A stretch of DNA of 64,000 nucleotides from Acidaminococcus massiliensis (GCF_900095825.1 NZ_LT608315.1:2169628-2233627); one strand, 5' to 3'; shown: positions 50,364 through 59,558, counted from the stretch's first letter. Numbers and translations are program-made. The notes: generated by a model not told the origin, from the sequence alone.

Positions 50364-51209
50364 TTATGCTGCCAGCAAAGAAAGCCTGTATTGAACAGGA
50401 CTTTTCCAGCCCAGTTTTTCCTTGATCCTTTGTTCGTTATAGTATTTGATGTATCGTTCGATAGCGGCTTTTAGTTCTTCGTAGCTGTAGTAGATCACTC
50501 CATAATACATTTCCTGTTTCATTAAGCCGAAAAAGTTTTCCATTACAGCGTTATCATGACAGTTACCCTTTCGAGACATGCTCTGAAAAATTCGTTCTTT
50601 TTTTAGTTTCCTGGTATAGGCCTTCATTTGGTATGCCCAGCCCTGATCGGAGTGAAACGTTCTTCGATATGGACAATCAGCAGTAATTTCGATTGCTTCA
50701 GCTTGAGCTTCCAGTATGCTTTCAGCCGAAGGACGTTTGGCTATTCCATAGCTGATGATTTCATCATCGAACATGTCCAGGAAAGGATCCAGATAAAGCT
50801 TGTGCAGGGTCAGATGTCCCTGTGTATCTACTTCATAATATTTGAATTCTGAAGTATCGGTCGTAATCTTCTGATGTGGGATATTCGTCTCAAAACGACG
50901 ATGTATTCTATTCGGAGCAATGGTCCCTACCTTACCCTTATAGGAACTGTATTTACGGCTTTTCCGGGTAAAGGATGTTACCTGAAGGCTCAGTTTCTGC
51001 ATGATACGTTGAACTTTCTTCTTGTTCACGCAAATCCCTTGATTCTTCAGCTCACCGGTCATGCGCCGATATCCATAATCTTTATGCTGGCTGCGGATTT
51101 CCTGTATTTTGTCCTCTACTTCCTGGTCTGGATTCACGCGGTCAAACCGTTTCTGCCAGTACATATAGGTCGCTTTGGGCATTTGAGTATAGGAGAGAAG
51201 GTCTTTCAA
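50364..51209 (-). CDS. IS3 OrfB, DDE transposase (copy 2)
   Basis: The 281-residue product is identical to OrfB of copy 1, with the same TTG start overlapping the orfA stop and an open frame continuing upstream for an OrfAB fusion. The catalytic D, D and E (TTDTSEF, SDQGWAY, NAVMENFFG) are intact, so the copy is potentially active. Confidence 0.93.
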   Translation of the reverse strand: MKDLLSYTQMPKATYMYWQKRFDRVNPDQEVEDKIQEIRSQHKDYGYRRMTGELKNQGICVNKKKVQRIMQKLSLQVTSFTRKSRKYSSYKGKVGTIAPNRIHRRFETNIPHQKITTDTSEFKYYEVDTQGHLTLHKLYLDPFLDMFDDEIISYGIAKRPSAESILEAQAEAIEITADCPYRRTFHSDQGWAYQMKAYTRKLKKERIFQSMSRKGNCHDNAVMENFFGLMKQEMYYGVIYYSYEELKAAIERYIKYYNEQRIKEKLGWKSPVQYRLSLLAA

Positions 51210-51784
51210 TTTGAATGATCTTCGGAGACTGGAGATGATTTTCGCAACTCTCTCATTTTTGCTTCGTCCTCTAAACGCAGTCTCCTCAGTTCTTTTAAAA
51301 AAGCATTCTCTATACGGAGTTTAAGATTTTCATCCTCTAACTCCTTGACATGTTCCACACTGATGTCGACCATCGGCTGCTGAACCTGGGTATCTGTTTT
51401 TTTGGTTTGAGATTTGTTCAAAGTTCTCTTCCTGCCTTTTTTATGTGACCGTAAAGCATCTGGTCCCGCAATTCTAAATTCATTGACCCATCTGGCAATC
51501 ATTGATGGGTTGTTGATCCCTACTTGAATTGCTAGTTCCTGATATGAGATTTCATTTGTTAAGTAAGACTCTACCACAGAAAGTTTTTCTTTGAAAGAGT
51601 ATATTTTTTGAGAGCGGGATCTTTTCAGTCCATCATCACCAAATGCCTTGTAAGCAGCAACCCACTTTAGCAGCTGGCTGCTACTTGCCATCCCATATTT
51701 ACGTGAAATAGAAATACACCCTTCGTCACTGTTCAAATATTCCAGTACTATTTTTTTCTTAAATTCATAGCTGTGTTTTGCCAT
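51206..51784 (-). CDS. IS3 OrfA, helix-turn-helix protein (copy 2)
   Basis: The 192-residue product is identical to OrfA of copy 1: two HTH units and a C-terminal coiled coil. Its ATG follows directly after the T6 of the left-end terminator (minus strand), which hides the ribosome site. Confidence 0.92.
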   Translation of the reverse strand: MAKHSYEFKKKIVLEYLNSDEGCISISRKYGMASSSQLLKWVAAYKAFGDDGLKRSRSQKIYSFKEKLSVVESYLTNEISYQELAIQVGINNPSMIARWVNEFRIAGPDALRSHKKGRKRTLNKSQTKKTDTQVQQPMVDISVEHVKELEDENLKLRIENAFLKELRRLRLEDEAKMRELRKSSPVSEDHSN

Positions 51785-51856
51785 AAAAAACTGACCCCCA
51801 ATTGTTAGATTTTTGGTCTAACAATTGGGGGTCAGCTCAGCAGCACCCTCTTCTTT

Positions 51857-54800
51857 TCACCCTATTTTCTCTTGAAAGGCCCGTTCTACGGCCTCTTTTT
51901 CTTCGTATCCTTCTTCCAGGTATTTCCGGATCAGCTGCTGCATCTCTTCATAATCCCGAGGAATGACCCGGGTGAAGCGCTGGACCGTATGTTCCCAATC
52001 TGCCAGCAGTTCTCTGGAAAGGGGACTGCCCGTCATGATTCCATGGCGGACCAGGATATCCCGGAGCTTTTCCTGTTCGGCCGGTTCCGCCACCGCCTCC
52101 AGGTTCACCATCCCCTGGTTGCAGCAGGCTTCGTCCAGATCCAACACATAGGCCGTACCTCCGGACATGCCGGCGGCGAAATTCTGGCCCACAGGCCCCA
52201 GGATCACCGCCGTCCCGCCGGTCATGTATTCACAGCCGTGGTTGCCGATGCCCTCCACCACCGCTGTTGCACCGCTGTTGCGGACGCAGAACCGTTCACC
52301 GGCCCGGCCGTTGATATAAACTTCTCCGCTGGTAGCGCCGAAGCAGGCCACATTGCCGATGATCACATTCTCTGAAGGAGCAAAATCTGCTGCTGCCGGC
52401 GGGAACACGGCGATCTTTCCGCCGGAGAGGCCCTTCCCCAGATAATCATTGGCATCCCCTTCCAGGCGCAGGGTCAGCCCCTGGGGAATGAAGGCCCCGA
52501 AGCTCTGGCCGGCACTGCCTACAAAGGAGAGCTGGATGGTATCGGCCGGCAGCCCTTCTTCCCCGTACCGGCGGAAGATCTCGCTGCCCAAAAGGGTCCC
52601 GGTGACCCGATTGGTGTTGTCGATCCGGAGCCGGGCCCGGATGGGTTTCTTCTCTTCCAGGGCCGGACGGCACATCCGCACCAGTTTGCCCTGGTCCAAG
52701 GTCTGTTCGATCTGGTGGTCCTGGGGCACCGCAAAATGATGGGCCTGGGCAGGATCCGTGTGAGGCCGGAACAGGAGTTTTTCCAGGCTCACCGTAGCTG
52801 CTTTCCAGTTGGCGATGTTCTCCTTCTGCTTCAGCCGGTCATAGCGTCCCACCATCTCTTCCACCGTATGGAAGCCCAGACGGGCCATGATTTCCCGCAG
52901 GTCCTGGGCCACGAATTCCATATAGTTGATGATGTGTTCCGGTTTGCCGGCAAAATTTTTCCGCAGTTCCGGCTTCTGGGTGCAGATGCCATAGGGACAG
53001 GTATTCAGGTTGCAGACCCGGATCATCCGGCAGCCCAGGGCGATGAGGGGCCCGGTGCAGAAGTCGAAGTTCTCCGCTCCGAACAGGGCGGCGATGGCCA
53101 CATCATGGCCGGTGAGCAGCTTGCCGTCCACGGACAGTTTCACCCGATCCCGGAGCCGGTTCATCAGCAGGGTCTGCTGGACTTCGGAAAGGCCCATTTC
53201 CCAAGGCAGGCCCGTATGGCGCATGCTGGTCCGGGGTGCTGCCCCCGTGCCGCCCCCGTGGCCGCAGATGGTGATGCTGTCGGCTTTGGTCTTCACCACA
53301 CCGGCGGCAATGGTCCCTACCCCGGAGCAGGAAGCCAGCTTCACGCTGATTTCTGCCTTCTTATTGATGTTCTTCAAATCGTAGATCAGCTCGGCCAGAT
53401 CTTCGATGGAATAGATATCATGATGGGGAGGAGGAGAGATCAGGGAAACCCCCGGCGTGGAATGACGGGTGTAAGCGATGGCGGGATCCACCTTGCTGCC
53501 CGGAAGATTCCCTCCCTGTCCCGGCTTAGCGCCCTGGGCGAATTTGATCTGCAGTTCGTCGGCGTTCACCAGATAATTCCCCGTCACCCCGAAGCGGGCA
53601 GTGGAGACCTGTTTGATGGCATCGCTGGGATTGCTGCCATCCGGCCGCAGGGTGAACCGTTCAGAGTCTTCGCCTCCCTCGCCGGTATTGCTCCGGCCGC
53701 CCAGGCGGTTCATGGCAATGGCGATGCATTCGTGGGCTTCCTTGCTGAGAGCCCCATAGCTCATGGCCCCGGTGCGGAACCGCTTGACGATGGATGCTAC
53801 TGGCTCCACTTCTTCCACCGGGATGCTGCAGCCGTCCGGGTAGTCGAATTCCAACAGATCCCGGAGGCGGAACAGGGCGCCGCTGTTGACTCTGTCCGCA
53901 AACTGCCGGTAAGCATCCCGGTCCCCTGTCCAGCACGCTTTCTGGAGCAGAGCGATGGCCTCCGGATCCAAGATATGGGGTTCAGGCCCGTTTTTCTTAT
54001 AGGCATAGATGTCCCCATCGGACAGCCCCTGCTTTCCCTGGAACGCCTGACTGTGGCGCATTTCCGTTTCTCGGGCGATTTCTTCCAGACCCAGTCCTTC
54101 AATCCGGGAAGGAGTATGGACGAAATACTTGTTGATCACATCCTTGTTGATGCCCACGGCTTCGAAGATCTGAGCCCCGTGATAGCTGCGGACGGTGCAG
54201 ATCCCCATTTTCGACATGACGGTCTGGATGCCGGCAACAGCGGCCTTCAGGTAGTTTTCCTGGGCTTCTTCCCCGGTGACGCCGGCCATCTTGTGGCCTT
54301 CTGCCAGCGCTTTCAGGGTATCCAGGGCCAAGTAGGGATTGACGGCGGTGATGCCGTACCCGATCAGGGTGCAGAAATGGTGGATTTCCCGAGGTTCCCC
54401 GGATTCCAGGATCAGCCCCACATCGGACCGGACGGTCTCTTTGATGAGGAAGTTGTGGACCGCAGCCGTAGCCAGAAGGGCCGGGATGGCAGCCAGATAC
54501 GGGCTTATCCCACGGTCGGAGAGGACCAGGATGTTGGCGCCGCCCTGGACGGCCTGGAGGGCATCTTTGCACAGCCCATCGATGGCTTTTTCCATGGCCT
54601 GGGCTCCCTCGCTGACAGGATACAAGAGGGACAGGGTGACGGTGCGGAGCTTCTCGTTTTTCTGGCTCTTGATCACCGCCATCTCTTCATTGGTCAAAAG
54701 GGGCCGATCCACCGCCAAGGCATAGGTCCCTTTTTCATCAGGATCCATGATATTGGCTACGTTGCCGATCATCACGGAAGTGGAGGTGACGATGCTTTCC

Positions 54801-56422
54801 CGAAGGGCATCCATGGGCGGGTTGGTGACCTGGGCAAAGTTCTGCTGGAAATAATCGTAGAGCATCTGGGGCTGTTCGGAAAGCACCGGCAGCGGACAGT
54901 CCACCCCCATGGCGCCCACCGGCTCCTTCCCAGTCCGGGCCATGGGCACCAGGATCTGGGCCAGATCTTCTTTGGTATAGCCGAAAGCCTGCTGCTGTTC
55001 CAAGAGGGCATCCGGCTTCGGTTTTTCCAGACTGGCATCCCCCGCTTCCTCCATCAGGTCCGGCAGATCCACCAGGTGTTCCTGGCACCACTGGCCATAA
55101 GGATGGGCAGAAGCCATGATATGCTTCACTTCCGCATCCGGGACGATCCGTTTCTGCTCCGTATCGATGAGCAACATCTTGCCCGGTTCCAAGCGGCCCT
55201 TGGAAAGCACCTCCTTGGGATCCAGGCGGACAGCCCCCACTTCCGAAGTCAGGACCACCCGTCCGTCTTTGGTGATGCAGTACCGGGCCGGGCGCAGACC
55301 GTTCCGGTCCAGCATGCCGCCGATCCGGGTGCCGTCGCAGAAACAGATGGCCGCCGGACCGTCCCAGGGTTCCATCATGAAGCTCTGGTAGCGGTAGTAA
55401 TCCCGTTTTTCCTGGCTCATGAGCGGATCCTTTTCCCAAGGTTCTGGGATCATGGTCATCATGGCATGGGCCAGGGAATGGCCGGACATGTACAGGTATT
55501 CCAGGCAGTTGTCGAACATAGAAGAATCACTGCCGGTGGCATCCACCACCGGAAACGCCTTATCCAGTTCCGGATATTTCAGAGAATGGGCCTTGCCTTC
55601 CCGGGCGTTCAGCCAATTGGTATTGCCCCGGATGGTGTTGATTTCCCCGTTGTGGATCATGTACCGGTTGGGATGGGCCCTTGCCCAGCTGGGGAAGGTA
55701 TTGGTACTGAACCGGGAATGGACCAGGGCCATGGCACTGGTGAAATCCAGATCGGAAAGATCCAGGTAGAAATGGCGGATCTGGGTGGCCGTCAGCATCC
55801 CTTTAGAGACGATGGTATGGCTGGAAAGGCTGGCAATGTAGAAATCCGACCCCATTTTCTTGCTGGCCGGGGTGATTTTCTTTTCCGCCAGGCGCCGGAT
55901 CACATAGAGTTTCCGTTCGAAATCCATGGGGTCCTGGAGATCCCGGCTGCGCCCGATGAACACCTGGACGATCCGGGGCCGGACAGAAGCTGCCGTTTCT
56001 CCGATGCAGGTATCATCCACAGGCACTTCCCGCCAACCCAGGACGGTCTGGCCTTCTTCCCGGACAATCTGTTCAAAGGCTTCTTTCTGTTTCTCCAAGA
56101 AAGCATCGTATCGATGGGCAAAGATCATCCCTACCCCATACTGGCCTTCCGGCGGCAGTTGGAATCCCAGCACAGCACATTCCCGGCTCAGGAAGGCATG
56201 GGGGATCTGGACCATGATCCCGGCCCCGTCCCCGCTTTTATGGTCGGCGCCTTCGCCGCCCCGGTGCTTCAGGTTCTCCAGGATGTCCAGGGCATCGTAG
56301 ACGATGTCATAGGACCGTTCTCCCTTGATGTTGACGATGAAACCCACCCCGCAGGCATCGTGTTCGTTGACCGGGTCATACATGCCCTGCCGCTGCGGCA
56401 GGTCCCGCAAATTTTCTTCCAT
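51857..56422 (-). CDS. gltB: Glutamate synthase (NADPH/ferredoxin) large subunit
   Basis: The 1521-residue enzyme makes two glutamates from glutamine and 2-oxoglutarate. A 23-residue propeptide precedes the N-terminal nucleophile in ACGVGFIVN (Cys24 of the precursor; class II amidotransferase, to about 430). The central domain is followed by the FMN barrel (about 830-1230) with SAKPGQGGNLPG-like GAKPGQGGNLPGSKV and the 3Fe-4S cysteines in CRMIRVCNLNTCPYGICTQ (about 1147-1165). The GXGXG beta-helix closes the protein. No gltD neighbour exists, so the small subunit must be elsewhere or ferredoxin is the donor. Confidence 0.95.
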   Translation of the reverse strand: MEENLRDLPQRQGMYDPVNEHDACGVGFIVNIKGERSYDIVYDALDILENLKHRGGEGADHKSGDGAGIMVQIPHAFLSRECAVLGFQLPPEGQYGVGMIFAHRYDAFLEKQKEAFEQIVREEGQTVLGWREVPVDDTCIGETAASVRPRIVQVFIGRSRDLQDPMDFERKLYVIRRLAEKKITPASKKMGSDFYIASLSSHTIVSKGMLTATQIRHFYLDLSDLDFTSAMALVHSRFSTNTFPSWARAHPNRYMIHNGEINTIRGNTNWLNAREGKAHSLKYPELDKAFPVVDATGSDSSMFDNCLEYLYMSGHSLAHAMMTMIPEPWEKDPLMSQEKRDYYRYQSFMMEPWDGPAAICFCDGTRIGGMLDRNGLRPARYCITKDGRVVLTSEVGAVRLDPKEVLSKGRLEPGKMLLIDTEQKRIVPDAEVKHIMASAHPYGQWCQEHLVDLPDLMEEAGDASLEKPKPDALLEQQQAFGYTKEDLAQILVPMARTGKEPVGAMGVDCPLPVLSEQPQMLYDYFQQNFAQVTNPPMDALRESIVTSTSVMIGNVANIMDPDEKGTYALAVDRPLLTNEEMAVIKSQKNEKLRTVTLSLLYPVSEGAQAMEKAIDGLCKDALQAVQGGANILVLSDRGISPYLAAIPALLATAAVHNFLIKETVRSDVGLILESGEPREIHHFCTLIGYGITAVNPYLALDTLKALAEGHKMAGVTGEEAQENYLKAAVAGIQTVMSKMGICTVRSYHGAQIFEAVGINKDVINKYFVHTPSRIEGLGLEEIARETEMRHSQAFQGKQGLSDGDIYAYKKNGPEPHILDPEAIALLQKACWTGDRDAYRQFADRVNSGALFRLRDLLEFDYPDGCSIPVEEVEPVASIVKRFRTGAMSYGALSKEAHECIAIAMNRLGGRSNTGEGGEDSERFTLRPDGSNPSDAIKQVSTARFGVTGNYLVNADELQIKFAQGAKPGQGGNLPGSKVDPAIAYTRHSTPGVSLISPPPHHDIYSIEDLAELIYDLKNINKKAEISVKLASCSGVGTIAAGVVKTKADSITICGHGGGTGAAPRTSMRHTGLPWEMGLSEVQQTLLMNRLRDRVKLSVDGKLLTGHDVAIAALFGAENFDFCTGPLIALGCRMIRVCNLNTCPYGICTQKPELRKNFAGKPEHIINYMEFVAQDLREIMARLGFHTVEEMVGRYDRLKQKENIANWKAATVSLEKLLFRPHTDPAQAHHFAVPQDHQIEQTLDQGKLVRMCRPALEEKKPIRARLRIDNTNRVTGTLLGSEIFRRYGEEGLPADTIQLSFVGSAGQSFGAFIPQGLTLRLEGDANDYLGKGLSGGKIAVFPPAAADFAPSENVIIGNVACFGATSGEVYINGRAGERFCVRNSGATAVVEGIGNHGCEYMTGGTAVILGPVGQNFAAGMSGGTAYVLDLDEACCNQGMVNLEAVAEPAEQEKLRDILVRHGIMTGSPLSRELLADWEHTVQRFTRVIPRDYEEMQQLIRKYLEEGYEEKEAVERAFQEKIG

Positions 56423-56568
56423 TGTGCAGCCCCCCAAAAATATAGAAATAGATCTCTGATACGTCCTCAGAAGAAAGTTTGTGGATCCGTCCAACGCCGC
56501 TTGCTGCAGCCAAGGTTTTGTCCTCTGGAAACGTTCTTTCTTCCGTAAAACAGTAGAGTATGTGCATA

Positions 56569-56597
56569 AGTTTACTATTATTTTTCAACTCTGTCAA
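56569..56597 (-). promoter_or_regulatory. Promoter of gltB
   Basis: Minus strand: TTGACA (56592-56597) - 17 bp - TAAACT (56569-56574), about 140 bp before the gltB start. The leader between has no T-box or riboswitch that I can recognise. Confidence 0.75.
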
Positions 56598-56614
56598 ACG
56601 ATTTTATACACAAA

Positions 56615-56652
56615 GTCCGTATTTAAGATACTTTTGTATCTTAAATACGGAC
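56615..56652. repeat. 17-bp perfect palindrome upstream of the gltB promoter
   Basis: Arms 56615-56631 and 56636-56652 are exact inverted repeats around TTTT, AT-rich. It lies about 18 bp upstream of the gltB -35 box and 35 bp after the preceding gene. It lacks a T-run on the minus strand. It could be a regulator site for gltB or a factor-independent stop for the upstream gene. Confidence 0.7.
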
Positions 56653-56686
56653 AAATTAGAAAGAATACAGTATTCTTTTATTTTCT

Positions 56687-57436
56687 TCAATTGTTATACG
56701 TATTCAGCTGGATGCTCCTGGGGTAGTCGTCGAACCAGAGATATTCCCCGTGGCCGATGGCGTAGGCGGCGAACTGGCCGGCTTTGGGAACATTCCGGAA
56801 TCCGTAAGAAGCCGCATAGTCTTCCAGGCTGCTGGCACAGCCCAGGCCCGACCGGTCGAACTTCCGGTCCCCTTTCCGGTAGATCCGGATGCGGCGGACC
56901 GTTTGATTTTCCAGGAATAGTTCCAGACCCAGCCGGGTGTACTTCCATTTTTCAGCCACCACATGGCCGTTCCGGTCCTGGACCCGCTCCAGCCGGTCCG
57001 GGATGCCATAGGCGGCTTCCACGGCCCCTGCAGGGGTATCCAGCCCGATGCCTCCCACCGATTCATAATGCAGGGGTTCTGGGGTCCGGCTCAGGAGACG
57101 GCCCTTCTCTCCCCGATGGGGATCCCCGCCCAGGAACACATGGGCATGCCAGCTATCCTTCTGGAGGCTTTCACAGACAAGGGGCAGTTCCCGGAGCCCT
57201 GCCGCTTCCCGGATCTTCACCCGGCAGCTGAAATCGCTGCTGCCGCCGGCCAGTCCGGCCACTTCTTCCACCGGGCAGCCGTTGACCGTATCTTCTCGGA
57301 TATCCAGCACCACCTGGCCAGAAGCATCATACCATTTGCCCAATACCTTGGCAGGCAGCCCCATGGCCAGCGCCTCTGCCGCCATCGATAGAGAAAGCCC
57401 CGTCACCAGGGTCAGCAGAACCTTTTTTCCATCCAT
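56687..57436 (-). CDS. Secreted protein of unknown function
   Basis: The 249-residue precursor starts MDGKKVLLTLVTGLSLSMAAEALAM, a signal peptide cut near residue 25. The mature part is beta-rich with LGKWYDASGQVVLDIREDTVNG (about 32-53), DTPAGAVEAAYGIPDRLERV (about 131-150) and LFLENQTVRRIRIYRKGD (about 170-187). The last pieces resemble the SmpA/OmlA- or BamE-like pattern of small periplasmic proteins, but I cannot assign a family. GGAAGG precedes the ATG at 57436. Confidence 0.65.
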   Translation of the reverse strand: MDGKKVLLTLVTGLSLSMAAEALAMGLPAKVLGKWYDASGQVVLDIREDTVNGCPVEEVAGLAGGSSDFSCRVKIREAAGLRELPLVCESLQKDSWHAHVFLGGDPHRGEKGRLLSRTPEPLHYESVGGIGLDTPAGAVEAAYGIPDRLERVQDRNGHVVAEKWKYTRLGLELFLENQTVRRIRIYRKGDRKFDRSGLGCASSLEDYAASYGFRNVPKAGQFAAYAIGHGEYLWFDDYPRSIQLNTYNN

Positions 57437-57550
57437 GATCCTTCCCCCCGTTTCTGCAAGAAATTCCAAATCCATTATAACACGGAAAGGAAAGAATTTT
57501 CTGGATTCTCTTTCATTCTACCGGGATCCGGATCTCGGTGGATGATTCCC

Positions 57551-57871
57551 TCAGATTCCTTCTGGAGCCTGCCTCCTCAGTTTCTTGTAGAGCACCAGGC
57601 AGATCCCTACGGAGACCAGGGATCCGCCGGCCGTGGCCAGGCCCATGGGCAGCAAGGTAGCGGGAAAGGCCTTGCTGGCAGCGTAGACCAGAGGGATCCG
57701 GGCCAGGACAATGGAAATCACATTATGGAAAAAGGAAAATTCCGAACGGCCGCAGGCACAGAAAAATCCACTGAAGCTGAAATGGATCCCTGCGAAAAGG
57801 GTATCCCACGATATAGCCCCTGAGATAGGGGGCTCCGGCGCCGATCACCTCTGGATCCGCGGTGAAAGCCC
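57551..57871 (-). pseudogene. C-terminal remnant of a MATE-family efflux transporter
   Basis: On the minus strand the frame reads ADPEVIGAGAPYLRGY, shifts by one base near 57800, then continues DTLFAGIHFSFSGFFCACG, ISIVLARIPLVYAASKAFP, LPMGLATAGGSLVSVG and stops after KKLRRQAPEGI. This is the last 100 or so residues of a MATE drug/sodium antiporter. The 5' part is missing at the IS110 boundary (57872), and an extra G breaks the frame. The N-terminal part is not on the other side of the element, so a rearrangement or deletion accompanied the insertion. Confidence 0.75.
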
Positions 57872-57872
57872 C

Positions 57873-57958
57873 TCGTATAATAGAGTTGTACCAGATATTC
57901 TCTTTTATAGTGAATTACGGTACGATTAGAATGGAGCTGTGGATTGGTTGCGAACCCC
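57873..57958 (+). repeat. 86-bp direct repeat: left-end remnant of an IS110 element
   Basis: 57873-57958 repeats 57959-58044 with one mismatch (57945 T against 58031 C). It begins exactly at the element's left end and ends inside the target-guide loop, at the CT core of the guide. The most economical reading is a left-end stub of an older element into whose guide loop copy 2 inserted. Confidence 0.75.
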
Positions 57959-57967
57959 TCGTATAAT

Positions 57968-58205
57968 AGAGTTGTACCAGATATTCTCTTTTATAGTGAA
58001 TTACGGTACGATTAGAATGGAGCTGTGGATCGGTTGCGAACCCCTACCGCTTGACGGTTTTCGTAGAGTCCGACCACAGACTTCATTCAATTTGTTAATG
58101 AGTTGGATACCGCTCGACGGTTCATATCTAGCGAGGATACATTATGATGAAGTCTCTGTGGCTTTGATGCACAGCTGCCAATTCAAAAAAAGGAGGTTGA
58201 TTTTT
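57968..58205 (+). ncRNA. Candidate IS110 bridge RNA (copy 2)
   Basis: It is organised as in copy 1: target loop closed by CTGTGG (58023-58028) and CCACAG (58074-58079), left guide GTTGCGAACCCCT, right guide containing GTAG, and donor guides AGTTGG and CGAG further on. The left guide matches the genomic bases flanking copy 1 on its left (GCGAACCCCT, 392-401). Confidence 0.6.
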
Positions 58206-59375
58206 ATGCTTTGTATCGGAATTGACGTTGCAAAGCGGAAACATGACTGCTGTATCATTGACTCGGATGCATTGAAAACAGTTGAATCTTTTACATTTCC
58301 CAATTCACGGGAAGGCTTTGACATGCTCCTTTCCAAGATTTCTGAACTGGGCATTCCAAAAGATAAAATAAGAGTAGGATTGGAAGCAACCGGTCACTAT
58401 TCCTCGAATCTCGCCCATTTCATCTCAGAACATGACCTTCCACTGCTCACTTTCAATCCGCTTCTCACGAATAGATACAAGCAAGGATTCAGCCTGCGTA
58501 AAACCAAGACTGATAAAGTCGATGCCTGCGCTATTGCACAGATGATTGTGTCAGGGAAAGGATCCCAAACCTACTCTTCTTCATTGTACCATAACGAGGA
58601 AATGAAATCACTCTCTCGTTACAGATCTCAAACCATGCAGAAGTGTTCCAAGCTAAAGATATCAGTTTCCCGTCTGGTTACGATTTTATTCCCAGAGCTG
58701 GAAGGGCTGACATCTTCCATCCATCTTGCTTCAATCTATGCGCTTCTAAAAGCCTATCCTGGCCATGAACAGATTGCTCATTGCAGCATGAAGCGGCTGA
58801 CGCGCCTGTTAAGTGATGCCTCACAGGGGAGATTTGACAAAAGCAAGGCTTTGGAAATCCACCAGGCAGCATGCCGTTCTATCGGTAAAGTCTCGCTTTC
58901 GGCTTCTATGGAACTCGTCCATACCATTACGGATATTGAAGTGTTGAAGCAGCATATCGTTGAAATCGATGAGAAGCTTAAGGAAATGGTGGACCAGGAA
59001 GAATCTTCGATTATTGACATACCAGGGATCGGTTATACCCTTTGTGCCAGCATTCTGGGCGAAGTTGGTGATTTCAAGCGTTTTCCGGATGTCGACAAGC
59101 TCCTTGCTTACGCAGGGATGTCACCTTCCAAACATGACTCTGGAGACTACCATTCGAAGCATAACAAGATGGAAAAAAGAGGATCCCCCTATCTGCGAAA
59201 GACACTGTACCTTGCCGCCCGCCTGGTTGCACAGAACGTACCGAAATTCAAAGAATACCTTGAAAAGAAACTGTCAGAACACAAGCCTTACAAAATCGCT
59301 TTGTCCCATGTAGCCAAGAAACTGATCCGATTGATTTACCGGCTTGGTATTAGTGGCTGCCCTTATTTAGCCTGA
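58206..59375 (+). CDS. IS110-family transposase (copy 2)
   Basis: The 389-residue product is almost identical to that of copy 1 (Ile4 for Val4), with the RuvC-like N-terminus GIDVAKRKHDCCIID and the C-terminal AYAGMSPSKHDSGDYHSK region intact. Ribosome site AAAGGAGG precedes the ATG. In-frame codons upstream run through the leader RNA and are not used. It is potentially active. Confidence 0.93.
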   Translation: MLCIGIDVAKRKHDCCIIDSDALKTVESFTFPNSREGFDMLLSKISELGIPKDKIRVGLEATGHYSSNLAHFISEHDLPLLTFNPLLTNRYKQGFSLRKTKTDKVDACAIAQMIVSGKGSQTYSSSLYHNEEMKSLSRYRSQTMQKCSKLKISVSRLVTILFPELEGLTSSIHLASIYALLKAYPGHEQIAHCSMKRLTRLLSDASQGRFDKSKALEIHQAACRSIGKVSLSASMELVHTITDIEVLKQHIVEIDEKLKEMVDQEESSIIDIPGIGYTLCASILGEVGDFKRFPDVDKLLAYAGMSPSKHDSGDYHSKHNKMEKRGSPYLRKTLYLAARLVAQNVPKFKEYLEKKLSEHKPYKIALSHVAKKLIRLIYRLGISGCPYLA

Positions 59376-59501
59376 TTTTTTTAAGCCCACAAAAGGGGGC
59401 TTGGGTAAGTGCGCCCTTTTGCCAAGATCCATAGCAACTGAAATTTATTTTAAAATTGGCTTGACTTTATATAGTTGGTCTATAACGGTTGTAGAGTCAA
59501 G

Positions 59502-59549
59502 AAAAAAAGGCTGTTGTATGCGTATGATTTTCACGCATGCAACAGCCTC
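59502..59549 (-). terminator. Terminator of the hemerythrin operon
   Basis: On the minus strand a 15-bp stem (59533-59547 with 59509-59523, one G-T pair) is followed by T7. It contains the CTGTTGCATGCGT core of the recurrent hairpin family. Confidence 0.85.
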
Positions 59550-59558
59550 TCCTATCTG

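Larger units (their letters stand above)
50302..51839 (-). mobile_element. IS3-family (IS150-like) insertion sequence, copy 2, 1538 bp
   Basis: Same length, ends and proteins as copy 1 but inverted. It is flanked by a 3-bp duplication GCA (50299-50301 and 51840-51842). It sits inside the terminator hairpin following the pyruvate-kinase-like gene. Inward-facing terminators occur at both ends (51785-51835 and 50328-50360 region). Confidence 0.95.
57959..59480 (+). mobile_element. IS110-family insertion sequence, copy 2 (complete, 1522 bp)
   Basis: Same length and ends as copy 1. Differences include a 3-base change in the target-guide loop (GAA at 58038-58040, TCG at 480-482 in copy 1). Left junction GCGAACCC-CT, right junction CT-ATAACGG. 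It is preceded by the 86-bp stub of an older element and a MATE remnant. Confidence 0.9.
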
